The notes below the pieces were generated by a model that saw only the letters and a list, made by a program, of their open reading frames with translations, was not told the DNA's origin and made no database searches. DNA of 64,000 nucleotides from NCBI GenBank assembly GCA_001872725.1, contig MNWR01000065.1:28026-92025 (forward strand). The letters run 5' to 3'. Shown piece by piece: positions 17,825-27,180 of this stretch (positions are counted from its first letter, which is position 1; every line of letters starts with the position of its first letter). Source of the stretch: Proteobacteria bacterium CG1_02_64_396 (GTDB lineage Bacteria > Pseudomonadota > MNWR01 > CG1-02-64-396). The position numbers were made by a program, and so were the translations under genes.

Positions 17825-19234
17825 ATGAACAAGTATTTCAAACACGCTCCGATGGCGGTCGTTTTGTTGGCAGCAGGGGTTACGGTGAGTGCGTGCGGTA
17901 ACAGTGCAGGCTCGACCGGTACCACGAATTCCTCAAATTACGTCACGATGACGGGGACCCTGAACGCGACTGCGGCCCGTGCCGCTGGCGCCGTGACCAC
18001 CCCGACCACGACAGGCGCTGCCAATCCCGCTTCTGGAGCGACCACTGTTGTCGCCACCACGGCGGTCGGCAGCGGAACCAGCGCTGCCGTTGTGAGTGGC
18101 GGTGCAGCGGTGACCAACGGTCAATTCTCGGTTCAGGTGGTGGGTGGACAAACCTACACCTTAGGCTTCTACGATCCCTATGGGAATCTGGTGGGTCAGA
18201 TTGGCGGTACTGCCGGCGCCGCCGCAGTAGCGGCTCCCGCAACGACCACCACCCTGCCCCTGGGGACCTTAAACCCGGTTGCGACCACGACCCCTGGATT
18301 GGCAACCACCGGTGGCGCTACCGGACAAGTGGCGCTTTTGACCCCGACCGGTACCACTCTGACCCCGCTTCCCACCGCATTGGGCGATTACAACAACGAT
18401 GGCGTCTGCGACGAGCTTGAGGCTGATCGCGACGGCAACGGTCGTCCCGATAAGTCTGAAGATCGTAATGGCGACAACATTCCCGATGCGCGCGCCGACA
18501 GCAACAACAATGGCCGCCCCGACGCCTTCGATGACCAAGATGGCAATGGTCGGGCCGACATCGACGACTTCGACACGGGATCGGGCAGCAGCAGTGGATC
18601 CCACGACGAAGAGAACGAGAACGAGGGCAATGAGGCCAACGAGGGCCATCATCATGAGGGCTCCTATGGCGGGACCCACAGTGAGATCGAGGGTTGGGAA
18701 TACGGATCGGTTGGCACCACCGGTGTGACCGTGACCCAAACCTGGGGCGGCACCCTGTCCAACGTGGCTGTCACCCAGGCAGGTGGAACCACCGGCGTAG
18801 CCGGTCCGACCCCCCCAGTGGTGACCAATCTGGCTGGAGCCCCCACCATCCCGGCAACCAATAGCGCGGCTGCAGCGAGCACCTTCACCATCGCTGCTGT
18901 GCTCAATGGGGCAACCCCCGTCGGCACTTTGACGGCGGTGCCCTCCGCTCCTGCTGCTGGGAGTGCAATTCCGGTGACTCAAACCGCAGCCGAGGCCATG
19001 TTGAAGACCGCCGTGTCGGTCGCAAACAACAACGCTTTGGCGACCATGACGGCGAATACCGCAACGGTCACCTACAGCCTGACCCCGATTGCCACCGGCA
19101 TTGCGGTGGTCAACCCCGGGACTGCAGCCACCCTGGCAACCGGCGATGTCCTGACGGTGACCATCAGTGGCTCGGTGACGGTGAATGCGGTGGCCAATTC
19201 GCAAAGCCTGGTTCTGACCTACACCATGCTGTAA
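17825..19234 (+). CDS. Lipoprotein with Ala/Thr-rich regions and thrombospondin-3-like Ca repeats
   Basis: 469 residues from ATG 17825 (AAGGAG upstream). The lipobox is V-S-A-C at about residue 28. Long Ala/Thr/Gly-rich stretches flank an acidic block (about 195-250). That block consists of repeats D-x-N-x-D-G/N: DYNNDGVCDELEADRDGNGR, then DRNGDNIPDARADSNNNGR, then DDQDGNGRADIDD. Such Asp/Asn periodicity is typical of thrombospondin-type-3 or dockerin-like calcium loops. A His/Glu-rich linker (NENEGNEANEGHHHEG) follows, then Ig-like beta-rich C-terminal sequence. This looks like a secreted surface or matrix protein expressed under sigma-54 control. I do not recognise an orthologue. Confidence 0.75.
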   Translation: MNKYFKHAPMAVVLLAAGVTVSACGNSAGSTGTTNSSNYVTMTGTLNATAARAAGAVTTPTTTGAANPASGATTVVATTAVGSGTSAAVVSGGAAVTNGQFSVQVVGGQTYTLGFYDPYGNLVGQIGGTAGAAAVAAPATTTTLPLGTLNPVATTTPGLATTGGATGQVALLTPTGTTLTPLPTALGDYNNDGVCDELEADRDGNGRPDKSEDRNGDNIPDARADSNNNGRPDAFDDQDGNGRADIDDFDTGSGSSSGSHDEENENEGNEANEGHHHEGSYGGTHSEIEGWEYGSVGTTGVTVTQTWGGTLSNVAVTQAGGTTGVAGPTPPVVTNLAGAPTIPATNSAAAASTFTIAAVLNGATPVGTLTAVPSAPAAGSAIPVTQTAAEAMLKTAVSVANNNALATMTANTATVTYSLTPIATGIAVVNPGTAATLATGDVLTVTISGSVTVNAVANSQSLVLTYTML

Positions 19235-19253
19235 GCGACGACTGAGCAGTCTC

Positions 19254-19287
19254 AAAACCCCGCCCGGAAACAGGCGGGGTTTTTTTG
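19254..19287 (+). terminator. Intrinsic terminator after the calcium-repeat lipoprotein
   Basis: Stem CCCCGCC/GGCGGGG (19258-19264 with 19273-19279) with an 8-nt loop and an eight-base T run. Confidence 0.95.
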
Positions 19288-19300
19288 TGCCTCGCGTTTC

Positions 19301-19352
19301 CTGACTTCCCGGTCGGGGTGTCCTAGAATTCGGCATCGAATCCGACACCCCG
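19301..19352 (+). promoter_or_regulatory. Candidate dnaE promoter with flanking inverted repeat
   Basis: CTGACT (19301-19306), a 17-bp spacer and TAGAAT (19324-19329) resemble a sigma-70 promoter. A 9-bp inverted repeat CGGGGTGTC/GACACCCCG (19314-19322 and 19344-19352) straddles the -10 box and predicted start. It could be an operator or a leader hairpin 10 bases before the dnaE start codon. Confidence 0.45.
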
Positions 19353-19361
19353 CGAGCCTCC

Positions 19362-22300
19362 ATGCCCCAGACCCCGTTTGCCCATCTTCATCTGCATTCC
19401 GAATACAGCCTGCTGTCGGCGACCCCACGCATTCCTGCGCTGGTGAAGGCGGCAGTGGAGCGAACGATTCCGGCGCTGGCGATGACCGACCGGCTCGGTT
19501 TGTTCGGCATGGTCAACTTCTACAAAGAGGCGGTAAAAAAGGGGGTCAAGCCGATTTTGGGTGGGGAGCTACTGCTGGTGGGACCCGGTATTCCCGATCC
19601 CGCCCCCATCGTCATTTTGGCGGCGGGGATGAAGGGGTACCGCCATCTGCTTGATCTGATCTCTCGCTGTTACATCGAACCTGCCTCCTCGACTCCGACC
19701 ATGCATGTGGAATGGTTGCGAGGCATGGAGGAGGTCATCGTGTTGACCGGGGGGGCGCGTGGTCCGGTCGACCGCTGGCTGGAGTTGGGCGAGCAAGAGA
19801 GGGCAACCGAGGTGCTGCGTCGTCTGGCGGCGGTGGTAACCCCCGGCAATCTGTACGTCGAGCTGGTGCGCGATGGCCGCCGTTTCGAGGGACAACGGGT
19901 TCAGGGTTTGGTGGCCCTGGCCCAGGAGCTCGAATTGCCCCTGGTGGCCACCAACAACGTCTATTTCATCAGCCCCGAGGACTACGAGAGCCAGCAAATC
20001 CTCGAATGCATCCGCGATAAACAGGCGCTTGATTATGAGCAACGGCGCAGCGAGGTCACCGCCGAGCAGTGGCTCAAACCGATGGCGGATATGGTCGCAT
20101 TGTTCGACGACCTGCCCGAGGCTATTGCCAACGCCGGCCGGATCGCCCGACGCTGCACCGTCACCATCGAAATGGGCAAGTACCACCTGCCTGACTTCCC
20201 AACTCAGGGGGGGGTCTCCATCGATGAGGAGCTGCGTCGCCAAGCCTTTGAGGGGCTGGATGAGCGCTGGCCTCTGGTCTTGCAACTGCGCAGGCCGGTC
20301 GATCCGATCATCCTTCGTGCTGAATACGAAGCCCGGCTCGAATTCGAGCTAGGGACCATCATTCAGATGGGATTCCCAGGCTACTTCCTGATCGTGGCCG
20401 ACTTTATCAAGGAGGCCAAACGGCGCGATATTCCGGTCGGTCCAGGCCGTGGCTCCGGCGCCGGATCGCTGGTTGCCTATTGCATCAGCATCACCGACAT
20501 CGATCCTCTTCCCTACGGTTTGCTGTTCGAACGCTTTCTCAATCCCGAGCGCATCTCGATGCCCGACTTCGACATCGACTTTTGCGTCGACGGGCGCGAC
20601 GCGGTGATCGAGTACGTGGCCGAGAAGTACGGTCACGCCAACGTTGGACAAATCGCCGCCATCGGCACCATGTTGGCCCGTGGGGTGGTTAAGGATGTGG
20701 GGCGGGTGCTGGGGATGGGATTTGGCGAGCTCGACCGAATCAGCAAGATGATCCCCTTCGAAATCGGCATGACCCTTGAAAAAGCGCTCGAAAGCGAAGA
20801 GGAGTTACGTCACCAACGTCAAGCCGACGAACGGGTTGACCGGCTGATTACCCTGGCTCTGCGGGTCGAAGGGTTGTCGCGCAACATCTCCAAACACGCC
20901 GCCGGGGTGGTCATCGCCAGCCATCCCCTCCACCACTTCGCCCCTTTGATGAAACTCGAAGGGGAGGAGGGGACCCTCATCCAGCTCGATATGAAACAAG
21001 CCGAGGCGGTGGGGTTGGTGAAGTTTGACTTTCTCGGGCTGCGCAACCTGACGGTGATCCATCAGGCGGTGAAGCTAGAAAATCGGTTGCGTTGCGAACA
21101 AAACCTGGCCCCCCTCGACATGGCGACCCTGCCGCTGGATGACCCCGAGACCTACCGGCTTTTGCAAGAGGGGCGGACCACCGGGGTGTTTCAGCTTGAG
21201 TCGGGGGGGATGAAAAACCTTCTCACCAAACTCAAACCCGACTGCTTCGAAGACATCATTGCCCTGGTCGCCCTCTACCGCCCCGGCCCGCTCAATTCGG
21301 GCATGGTCGATCAGTTCGTCAACCGCAAGCACGGCTTGGAATCGGTTGTCTATCCGGTTGCTAGCCTAGAATCGATCCTGAAAGAGACCTACGGGGTGAT
21401 GGTCTACCAGGAGCAGGTGATGCAGGTAGCCCAGATCGTCGCCGGTTACTCACTGGGGGAGGCCGATCTGCTGCGTCGGGCGATGGGAAAAAAAATCAAA
21501 GAGGAGATGGCCCAGCAGCGCGATCTGTTCACCTCACGGGCGGTGGAACGGGGGCTCGATGAGGGGACGGCGGGGGGCCTGTTCGACCTGATGGAGAAAT
21601 TCGCCGAATACGGCTTCAACAAGTCCCATTCGGCCGCTTACGCCCTGGTCGCTTACCAAACCGCCTACCTCAAGGCCCACCATCCGGTCGCCTTCATGGT
21701 GGCCCAGATGAATGCCGACATCGATAAAACCGACAAGATCGCCAAGCACATCGAGGAATGCCGGGCGATGCGCATCAATGTGCTTCCCCCCGAAGTGAAC
21801 CTGTCTCAGGCCCGCTTTACCCGAGAAGGGGAATCGGTCCGTTTTGGGCTCGGAGGGATCAAAGGGCTTGGGGTCGAGATGATGGAGGCGGTAGTGCGCC
21901 ATCGTCCCGAGCAGGGTTTCAATACCATTTTCGGATTGTGCAAGGCGACTTCAACCGAGGGAATGAACCGCAAGGTCTTGGAATCGTTGATTCTCTCGGG
22001 GGCACTGGACAATCTGCACCCAACCCGGGCCGGAATGATGGCCGGGATCGATGCGGCGCTTGAGGAGGGTAACCGGCACGGGCGCGACAGCCGCTTGGGG
22101 CAAGGGGGACTCTTCGGCGGCACGGTCGAGGCGGTGCAAACCAAGGTGCCGGTGATGGTTGAGTACCCCTACGACGAGCTATTGCTGCGCGAGGGGGCCG
22201 CCATCGGCGCCTTTCTTTCGGGGCATCCGCTGGATCCCTACACCAAGGAATTGCCCCAGTGGGGGGGAAAACCCATCGAGGAGTTGCCCGCCTTGGGCGA

Positions 22301-22823
22301 TTCCAATGAAAGTGTAGCGATCATCGGCATTCCGGTGGGACGCCAAGAAAAACGAACCCGCGAAGGGGAGCGGATGGGGTTGCTCCAGCTGATCGATCAG
22401 ACCGGTTCAATCGAGGTGACGATTTACCCCAAGGTTTATCAGAACTTCAAAGGGCCGTTGGAGAAGTGGGGACTCAAACCGATGCGGATAATCGGTCGTT
22501 ACCGCGATGGCCGGGGGTCGTTCAACGCCGACCACGTCGAGGCGATTGCCGACATTCGCTCCGGAGTCTTCCGGGCGCTGGTTCTTTCTTGGGATGGGGA
22601 GGGTGCAATTGCCTGGCGCCGGGTGGAACAAACCTTGGAGGAAAGTCCAGGTATTTTGCCTGTAGTGCTTGAGGTGGAGCTCGATGGGGTGGGGCGGGGG
22701 CGGTGGCGTTTACCCCGTTTTCTGGTTCGGCCCGACGACGAGTTGGTGTACGCTCTTGCCCAGCATGGGCTGAAGATTGCGTGGGATTCGGAGGGAGCCC
22801 CGACATGGGGTCGGCTGCACTAA
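19362..22823 (+). CDS. dnaE: DNA polymerase III alpha subunit
   Basis: 1153 residues, the normal DnaE1 length. An N-terminal PHP domain opens with F-A-H-L-H-L-H-S-E-Y-S-L-L. The polymerase carries the catalytic aspartates in PDFDIDFC (about 402-409). Also present are GPGRGSGAGSLVAY, KHAAGVVIASHPL and YQEQVMQVAQ. The C-terminal tandem helix-hairpin-helix and OB-fold region (GLLQLIDQTGSIEVTIYP) is complete. It replicates the chromosome as core of the holoenzyme loaded by HolA and partners. It is followed by accA, a conserved dnaE-accA order in proteobacteria. The ATG has no strong ribosome site; the leader carries an inverted repeat. Confidence 0.97.
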   Translation: MPQTPFAHLHLHSEYSLLSATPRIPALVKAAVERTIPALAMTDRLGLFGMVNFYKEAVKKGVKPILGGELLLVGPGIPDPAPIVILAAGMKGYRHLLDLISRCYIEPASSTPTMHVEWLRGMEEVIVLTGGARGPVDRWLELGEQERATEVLRRLAAVVTPGNLYVELVRDGRRFEGQRVQGLVALAQELELPLVATNNVYFISPEDYESQQILECIRDKQALDYEQRRSEVTAEQWLKPMADMVALFDDLPEAIANAGRIARRCTVTIEMGKYHLPDFPTQGGVSIDEELRRQAFEGLDERWPLVLQLRRPVDPIILRAEYEARLEFELGTIIQMGFPGYFLIVADFIKEAKRRDIPVGPGRGSGAGSLVAYCISITDIDPLPYGLLFERFLNPERISMPDFDIDFCVDGRDAVIEYVAEKYGHANVGQIAAIGTMLARGVVKDVGRVLGMGFGELDRISKMIPFEIGMTLEKALESEEELRHQRQADERVDRLITLALRVEGLSRNISKHAAGVVIASHPLHHFAPLMKLEGEEGTLIQLDMKQAEAVGLVKFDFLGLRNLTVIHQAVKLENRLRCEQNLAPLDMATLPLDDPETYRLLQEGRTTGVFQLESGGMKNLLTKLKPDCFEDIIALVALYRPGPLNSGMVDQFVNRKHGLESVVYPVASLESILKETYGVMVYQEQVMQVAQIVAGYSLGEADLLRRAMGKKIKEEMAQQRDLFTSRAVERGLDEGTAGGLFDLMEKFAEYGFNKSHSAAYALVAYQTAYLKAHHPVAFMVAQMNADIDKTDKIAKHIEECRAMRINVLPPEVNLSQARFTREGESVRFGLGGIKGLGVEMMEAVVRHRPEQGFNTIFGLCKATSTEGMNRKVLESLILSGALDNLHPTRAGMMAGIDAALEEGNRHGRDSRLGQGGLFGGTVEAVQTKVPVMVEYPYDELLLREGAAIGAFLSGHPLDPYTKELPQWGGKPIEELPALGDSNESVAIIGIPVGRQEKRTREGERMGLLQLIDQTGSIEVTIYPKVYQNFKGPLEKWGLKPMRIIGRYRDGRGSFNADHVEAIADIRSGVFRALVLSWDGEGAIAWRRVEQTLEESPGILPVVLEVELDGVGRGRWRLPRFLVRPDDELVYALAQHGLKIAWDSEGAPTWGRLH

Positions 22824-22898
22824 ACCGGTCTGAAATTAAACCGGGTTTTTTGGGAAAGAAGGCCATGTTGGCCTCGAACCGATACAGGTAGGACTTTG

Positions 22899-23855
22899 AT
22901 GCGTAACGTCCTTGAATTCGAAAAACCGATTGCCGAATTGGAGTCCAAGATCGAGGAACTCCGCCGGGTGGGGGATGCCTCCAAGGTCAATTTGAGTGAG
23001 GAGATCCTCAAGCTCACCCGCAAGAAGGAGGAGCTGACCGAGGAGATCTTCCGCAACCTGACACCGTGGCAGATCAGCCAGTTGGCGCGCCATGCCGACC
23101 GCCCCTACACCCTGGACTACATTGAGCGGATCTTCGACGGCTTCACCGAATTACACGGCGACCGGGCCTTTTCCGACGATGCCGCCATCGTGGGGGGGCT
23201 TGCCCGTCTCGACGGCAAGGCGGTGATGGTGATCGGCCACCAAAAGGGGCGGGACACCAAAGAGAAAATCAAACGCAATTTCGGCATGCCGATGCCCGAA
23301 GGGTACCGCAAAGCGCAACGGTTGATGCGACTGGCCGATAAATTCGGCATCCCCATCGTTACCTTCGTCGATACCCCCGGCGCCTATCCCGGTATCAGCG
23401 CCGAGGAACGTGGGCAGAGCGAGGCGATTGCCGCCTCCCTCAAGCTCATGGCGGGGTTGACCACCCCCATGATTACAGTGGTGATCGGTGAGGGGGGCAG
23501 CGGCGGCGCGCTGGCCATCGCGATGGGCGACCGGGTGCTGATGTTGCAAAACGCCACCTACAGCGTGATTTCCCCCGAGGGGTGCGCCTCGATCTTGTAC
23601 AAGGATGGCAGCCGAGCCCCTGAAGCGGCTCAAGCGCTCAAGATGACCGCCGAGGATTTGCTCAAACTCAAAGTCATCGACGGTGTGATCCCCGAGCCCG
23701 CAGGGGGGGCCCACCGCGACCCCGACACCATGGCCTCAACCCTGAAGGGGACGCTGCTACGCGAACTCAAGGGGCTTGCCCGTTTTGCGGGTCAGGAGCT
23801 TTCCGAACGCCGGATGGCCCGCTTCGAGGCGATGGGGGTGTTCGAGGAGCGCTGA
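22899..23855 (+). CDS. accA: Acetyl-CoA carboxylase carboxyltransferase alpha subunit
   Basis: 318 residues from ATG 22899 with AGGAC upstream. It is the alpha half of the carboxyltransferase that makes malonyl-CoA for fatty-acid synthesis, partnering AccD. Family motifs: [46 protein letters not shown] and [12 protein letters not shown]. The length is typical. It lies downstream of dnaE and is coupled to tadA, whose GTG start comes one base after its stop. Confidence 0.97.
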   Translation: MRNVLEFEKPIAELESKIEELRRVGDASKVNLSEEILKLTRKKEELTEEIFRNLTPWQISQLARHADRPYTLDYIERIFDGFTELHGDRAFSDDAAIVGGLARLDGKAVMVIGHQKGRDTKEKIKRNFGMPMPEGYRKAQRLMRLADKFGIPIVTFVDTPGAYPGISAEERGQSEAIAASLKLMAGLTTPMITVVIGEGGSGGALAIAMGDRVLMLQNATYSVISPEGCASILYKDGSRAPEAAQALKMTAEDLLKLKVIDGVIPEPAGGAHRDPDTMASTLKGTLLRELKGLARFAGQELSERRMARFEAMGVFEER

Positions 23856-23856
23856 G

Positions 23857-24345
23857 GTGCCCGAGGACTGGCCCCAAGACCGGGAGCGGCGCTGGGTTGA
23901 AACCCTGCTGTGGAACGAGGCGTTACGGGCGTTCGATCTGGGCGAGGTCCCCATCGCCGCCGCCGTCACCCGCCATGGCGACCTTCTGGGGCTTGCCTCC
24001 AACGCCACCCGCACACGCAATGATCCTACCACCCACGCCGAAATCCAGGCCATTCGTCAGGCTTGTCGGCGCCTTGAAAATCATCGTCTCAGTGGGGCAA
24101 CCCTGTGGATTACGGTCGAGCCCTGTCTGATGTGTGTAGGGGCTGCAGTTGAGTCGCGGATTGACGCGATTGTCTACGGGGTCCGCGAACCCAAGTTCGG
24201 GGCCCTGTCCCGGTGGCAACTTCATCCCGAGTTGGCTGCAGGTAAACTTGAAATCACAGCAGGGATCGTGGAAGATCCCGCCCGCCAATTGATGAGGCGC
24301 TTTTTTCAAGCGCGACGGCCTATTCAGGGTCCATCGGAAGGCTGA
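23857..24345 (+). CDS. tadA: tRNA-specific adenosine deaminase
   Basis: 162 residues from GTG 23857, with GAGGAG 8 bases upstream and directly after the accA stop. TadA converts A34 to inosine in tRNA-Arg(ACG). The zinc deaminase motifs are H-A-E (His60, Glu62) and P-C-x-x-C (Cys90, Cys93), with N-D-P-T-T before the histidine as in true TadA. No start ATG exists nearby in frame. Confidence 0.95.
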   Translation: MPEDWPQDRERRWVETLLWNEALRAFDLGEVPIAAAVTRHGDLLGLASNATRTRNDPTTHAEIQAIRQACRRLENHRLSGATLWITVEPCLMCVGAAVESRIDAIVYGVREPKFGALSRWQLHPELAAGKLEITAGIVEDPARQLMRRFFQARRPIQGPSEG

Positions 24346-24368
24346 AGTATTTCCGGGAAACCGGATGC

Positions 24369-24462
24369 GGAGAGGTACCGAAGTGGCCATAACGGCACCG
24401 ACTCGAAATCGGTCGGGGGGCCGAAAGCTCCCACGCGGGTTCGAATCCCGCCCTCTCCGCCA
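24369..24462 (+). tRNA. tRNA-Ser(CGA)
   Basis: 94 nt including encoded CCA. Acceptor stem GGAGAGG/CCTCTCC, anticodon loop CTCGAAA giving CGA (reads UCG), a long variable arm as in serine tRNAs, and T-loop GTTCGAATC. A discriminator G precedes CCA. Confidence 0.97.
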
Positions 24463-24514
24463 CCTTCGAACCACAACATGCAGTTTCCCGGGCAGAAGCG
24501 CCGGGATTGGGTCG

Positions 24515-24605
24515 GGAGAGATGACCGAGCGGCCGAAGGTGCAGCACTGGAAATGCTGTGTACTCTAACCGGGTACCGAGGGTTCGAATCCCTCTCTCTC
24601 CGCCA
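24515..24605 (+). tRNA. tRNA-Ser(GGA)
   Basis: 91 nt including CCA. Acceptor stem GGAGAGA/TCTCTCC, anticodon loop CTGGAAA giving GGA (reads UCC/UCU), a long variable arm and T-loop GTTCGAATC. It is 52 bp after the first tRNA-Ser and likely co-transcribed. Confidence 0.97.
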
Positions 24606-24644
24606 TCTCATGTTTCTCGGGCGCCGAACGCGGAGCGCCCCATA

Positions 24645-24761
24645 TGGACGGCAAGGACTGGTCCCCACGCGGCAAGGCCCGTAAACCCCGCCAGGTCCGG
24701 AAGGAAGCAACGGTAGCGGATCTCCTTGGGCGCCGTGGTTCAGGCTGGTCTGAGCCGTCCA
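24645..24761 (+). ncRNA. ffs: Signal recognition particle RNA (4.5S type)
   Basis: Contains the SRP domain IV core CCAGGTCCGGAAGGAAGCA (24691-24709 region), which binds Ffh. The closing helix pairs GGACGGC (about 24646) with GCCGTCC (about 24754). The size of about 117 nt fits the bacterial small form. It follows the two tRNA-Ser genes and ends before a strong terminator. Exact ends are estimated to a few bases. Confidence 0.92.
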
Positions 24762-24773
24762 CCCACAATAAAA

Positions 24774-24810
24774 AACCCCGATGCGGCGTGCTCGCATCGG
24801 GGTTTTTTAT
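24774..24810 (+). terminator. Intrinsic terminator of ffs, shared with nhaD
   Basis: Stem CCCCGATGCG/CGCATCGGGG with a 7-nt loop and TTTTTT. The A-run on the left makes it usable for the convergent antiporter gene (stop at 24827). Confidence 0.95.
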
Positions 24811-24826
24811 TGTCACCACGGGATTG

Positions 24827-26209
24827 TCAGCCGTTGATTAAGAAATGCGCCCCAACGCTGGCTGCATATCCCAGAGCTATAGCGGGGGACCATTTCAGGT
24901 GATTGAAGAAGGTGTAGGCCCCCCGCGACTGTCCCATCAGGGCGACACCGGCCGCTGAACCAATGGAAAGCAGCGACCCCCCCACCCCGGCAGTCATGGT
25001 CACCAACATCCACTGAAATGTGTCCATGTCGGGATTCATGCTCAGAATGGCGAACATCACCGGGATGTTGTCAACGATGGAGGAGAGCAATCCGGCCAGG
25101 ATATTGGCGGTACTGGGGCCAAGTTGGTCATACATCAGGTGGGAGGTCAGCTCCAAATAGCCGATGTACCCCAGTCCGCCGACGCAAAAAACCACTCCAA
25201 AGAAGAAAAACAGCGTGTCCCACTCGGCGCGTTCGATTTTGTTGAAGATGTTGAACGAGGCGCCATCGATGTGGGTTTCCCCGGTTTTCTTCAGGTAGTA
25301 ACTGAAGAAAAGCAGGAACGACAATCCCGTCATCATCCCCATGAAGGGGGGTAGATGTAGGAACTGTTTAAACCCGACAGCCGTGGCAATGGTGATCAGG
25401 AACAGGGTGCAAATACGCTTGGCGCCGCGCCGCATGGGGACCAGAGCGGTACTGTCGTTGCTGGTGGGGACGGCATCGGGGATGGCGAAATGCATAAGCA
25501 CGGCCGGAACCAAGAAATTGACTACGGCGGGGACGAACAACATAAAAAAGGTGAAGAAATCGGCTTTACCTGCCTGCCAAACCATCAACGTGGTGATGTC
25601 GCCAAAAGGGCTGAAAGCACCGCCTGCATTGGCGGCGACAACGATGTTGATGAAGCTCAGGCTGACAAAACGGGGGTTGTCGCCTCCGACGGCCAGAACC
25701 ACAGCCCCCATCAGCAGGGCGGTGGTGAGGTTGTCGGCGATGGGGGAGAGAAAAAAGGCGATGATGCTGGTGATCCAGAATAGCTTGCGGTAGCTGTATC
25801 CCTGGCGAATCAACCAGGAACGTAGCGCCTCGAAGACATTGCGCTCGGTCATCGCATTGATGTAGGTCATCGCGACCAGTAGGAAGAGAAACAGCTCTGC
25901 GTATTCCACCAGGTTGTAATCGAGGGCGGCATGCAAATCCTCGATGGGACGACCGTACTCCTGGGAAAGGAGGGCGACGATGACCCAGATGGCCCCTGCG
26001 GCAAGGATCACCGGTTTGGATTTGCGTAGGTGGGTGAACTCTTCGGCCACTACCACCAGGTAGGCGGCGATGAAGAGGGTCAAAGCAAGCCCGGCCCAGA
26101 AGGTGTCAGTCAACCCGAGGTTGGCCTGATTTTGGGATGCGAGCAGCGTTTCTGGGAAAAACGAAAAGACCATGACACACATGATCGAACGCAGAAGAGG
26201 GGAGTTCAC
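24827..26209 (-). CDS. nhaD: NhaD-type Na+/H+ antiporter
   Basis: 460 residues from a GTG start at 26209 (AAAGG upstream). About 12-13 hydrophobic membrane helices are present. The two conserved NhaD/IT-superfamily loops are SPIADNLTTALLM (about 155) and SSIVDNIPVMFAILSM (about 375), which hold the essential Asp-Asn pairs. GAFSPFGDITTLMVW is another signature. It exports Na+ or Li+ for protons at the inner membrane, typical of halotolerant or alkali-exposed bacteria. It is convergent with ffs. Confidence 0.92.
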   Translation of the reverse strand: MNSPLLRSIMCVMVFSFFPETLLASQNQANLGLTDTFWAGLALTLFIAAYLVVVAEEFTHLRKSKPVILAAGAIWVIVALLSQEYGRPIEDLHAALDYNLVEYAELFLFLLVAMTYINAMTERNVFEALRSWLIRQGYSYRKLFWITSIIAFFLSPIADNLTTALLMGAVVLAVGGDNPRFVSLSFINIVVAANAGGAFSPFGDITTLMVWQAGKADFFTFFMLFVPAVVNFLVPAVLMHFAIPDAVPTSNDSTALVPMRRGAKRICTLFLITIATAVGFKQFLHLPPFMGMMTGLSFLLFFSYYLKKTGETHIDGASFNIFNKIERAEWDTLFFFFGVVFCVGGLGYIGYLELTSHLMYDQLGPSTANILAGLLSSIVDNIPVMFAILSMNPDMDTFQWMLVTMTAGVGGSLLSIGSAAGVALMGQSRGAYTFFNHLKWSPAIALGYAASVGAHFLING

Positions 26210-26264
26210 CAGAAGACCTTTAAAAAACTAAAAAAAGGAAGAAAGGAGTCTGTGAGTTGGAGGG

Positions 26265-27071
26265 TCATCGTCCCAAGAGGACTTGGGTAACCACCTTGAC
26301 GCCGAAATATGCAACCGCTAGGAAAATGTAAGCGGTCAGGAGCCAGCCCGCTGCTTTGCGCCCTCGCCATCCCGACCGCCAACGACCAAGAATCAGCCCC
26401 GAGAGGGTTAGGAAGGTCAACAAAGCGAAAACCGCTTTGTGGTTGAATATCAGCAAGAGCCCCTGACTTTGGTAGGCGAAGGCCATGCCAGACAGGATGC
26501 TGCCCAAAGAGAGAAACCATGAAACGGTGACCGCATGAAACAGTAGCTCTTCAAGGACCGTCAGCGGGGGAAGGGCGATTGGAAGTCCGGAGAATGTCTT
26601 TTGATGCAGCGCCCGATCCTGGAGGCCGTACAAAATGGCGGTACCTGCAGCAACGGTCAGGGCACCGTAGCCGACGAGGGAAAGCAGCAAATGTGCTATC
26701 AGGACAGGATCGCTGATGCTTTCGATCACGGGGTGGATGGGGCTAAGCCAAGGCACCAGAAGCAGTGCACAAAACAGGGCGGGGGTAATCAAGACCCCCA
26801 CGGGGTACAGGCTACGGAATCCGATCCCCGACAAGTAGATCCCGGCAAGCAACCAAGAGAATAGATTGATCGACTCGGGTAGATTGAGGTTGAGGGCCGG
26901 GCCGGGCGAAATGATGGTGCCCCACAGCCAGATCGAATGCAGGATGAAGCCGACCAACATGACTGTGGTCATGGGACGGGCAGGGGGCATTTGCCCGCGA
27001 TACCCGGACAGGGCAAAGCTCAGGGCGACATAGCCGTAGCATAAAAATGTCAGCAGGACGATCCAGATCAC
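26265..27071 (-). CDS. CcsA/YpjD-like multi-span membrane protein
   Basis: 268 residues from GTG 27071 (GGAG upstream). About eight membrane helices and conserved histidines (LHSIWLWG, IAHLLLSLVGYG, LFHAVTVSWFLSLG, FNHKAVFALL) match the cytochrome-c assembly CcsA/HemX superfamily, closest to the YpjD subgroup. The tryptophan-rich haem-handling loop of true CcsA is reduced. YpjD genes usually neighbour ffh; here the SRP RNA lies 2.3 kb away. Role uncertain. Confidence 0.78.
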   Translation of the reverse strand: MIWIVLLTFLCYGYVALSFALSGYRGQMPPARPMTTVMLVGFILHSIWLWGTIISPGPALNLNLPESINLFSWLLAGIYLSGIGFRSLYPVGVLITPALFCALLLVPWLSPIHPVIESISDPVLIAHLLLSLVGYGALTVAAGTAILYGLQDRALHQKTFSGLPIALPPLTVLEELLFHAVTVSWFLSLGSILSGMAFAYQSQGLLLIFNHKAVFALLTFLTLSGLILGRWRSGWRGRKAAGWLLTAYIFLAVAYFGVKVVTQVLLGR

Positions 27072-27139
27072 GTCCGGGACTCCGGGGGCGAGGATGAAAA
27101 GTACATTAGGGGGGAAGCTTAACCCTGGAGGCCCAATGT

Positions 27140-27173
27140 CAAAAGCCTCTCCCTGGTGGGGGAGAGGCTTTTG
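27140..27173 (-). terminator. Strong hairpin terminator after the second FecR gene
   Basis: 14-bp perfect stem CAAAAGCCTCTCCC/GGGAGAGGCTTTTG with a 6-nt loop. Reading leftward it lies just past the FecR stop and ends in TTTT. It insulates the FecR gene from the YpjD-like gene. Confidence 0.85.
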
Positions 27174-27180
27174 AGATGGG

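Noticed and set aside
24369..24605. tRNA pair as a phage attachment site
   Set aside because: No integrase gene, no duplicated tRNA 3' end or island boundary seen nearby.
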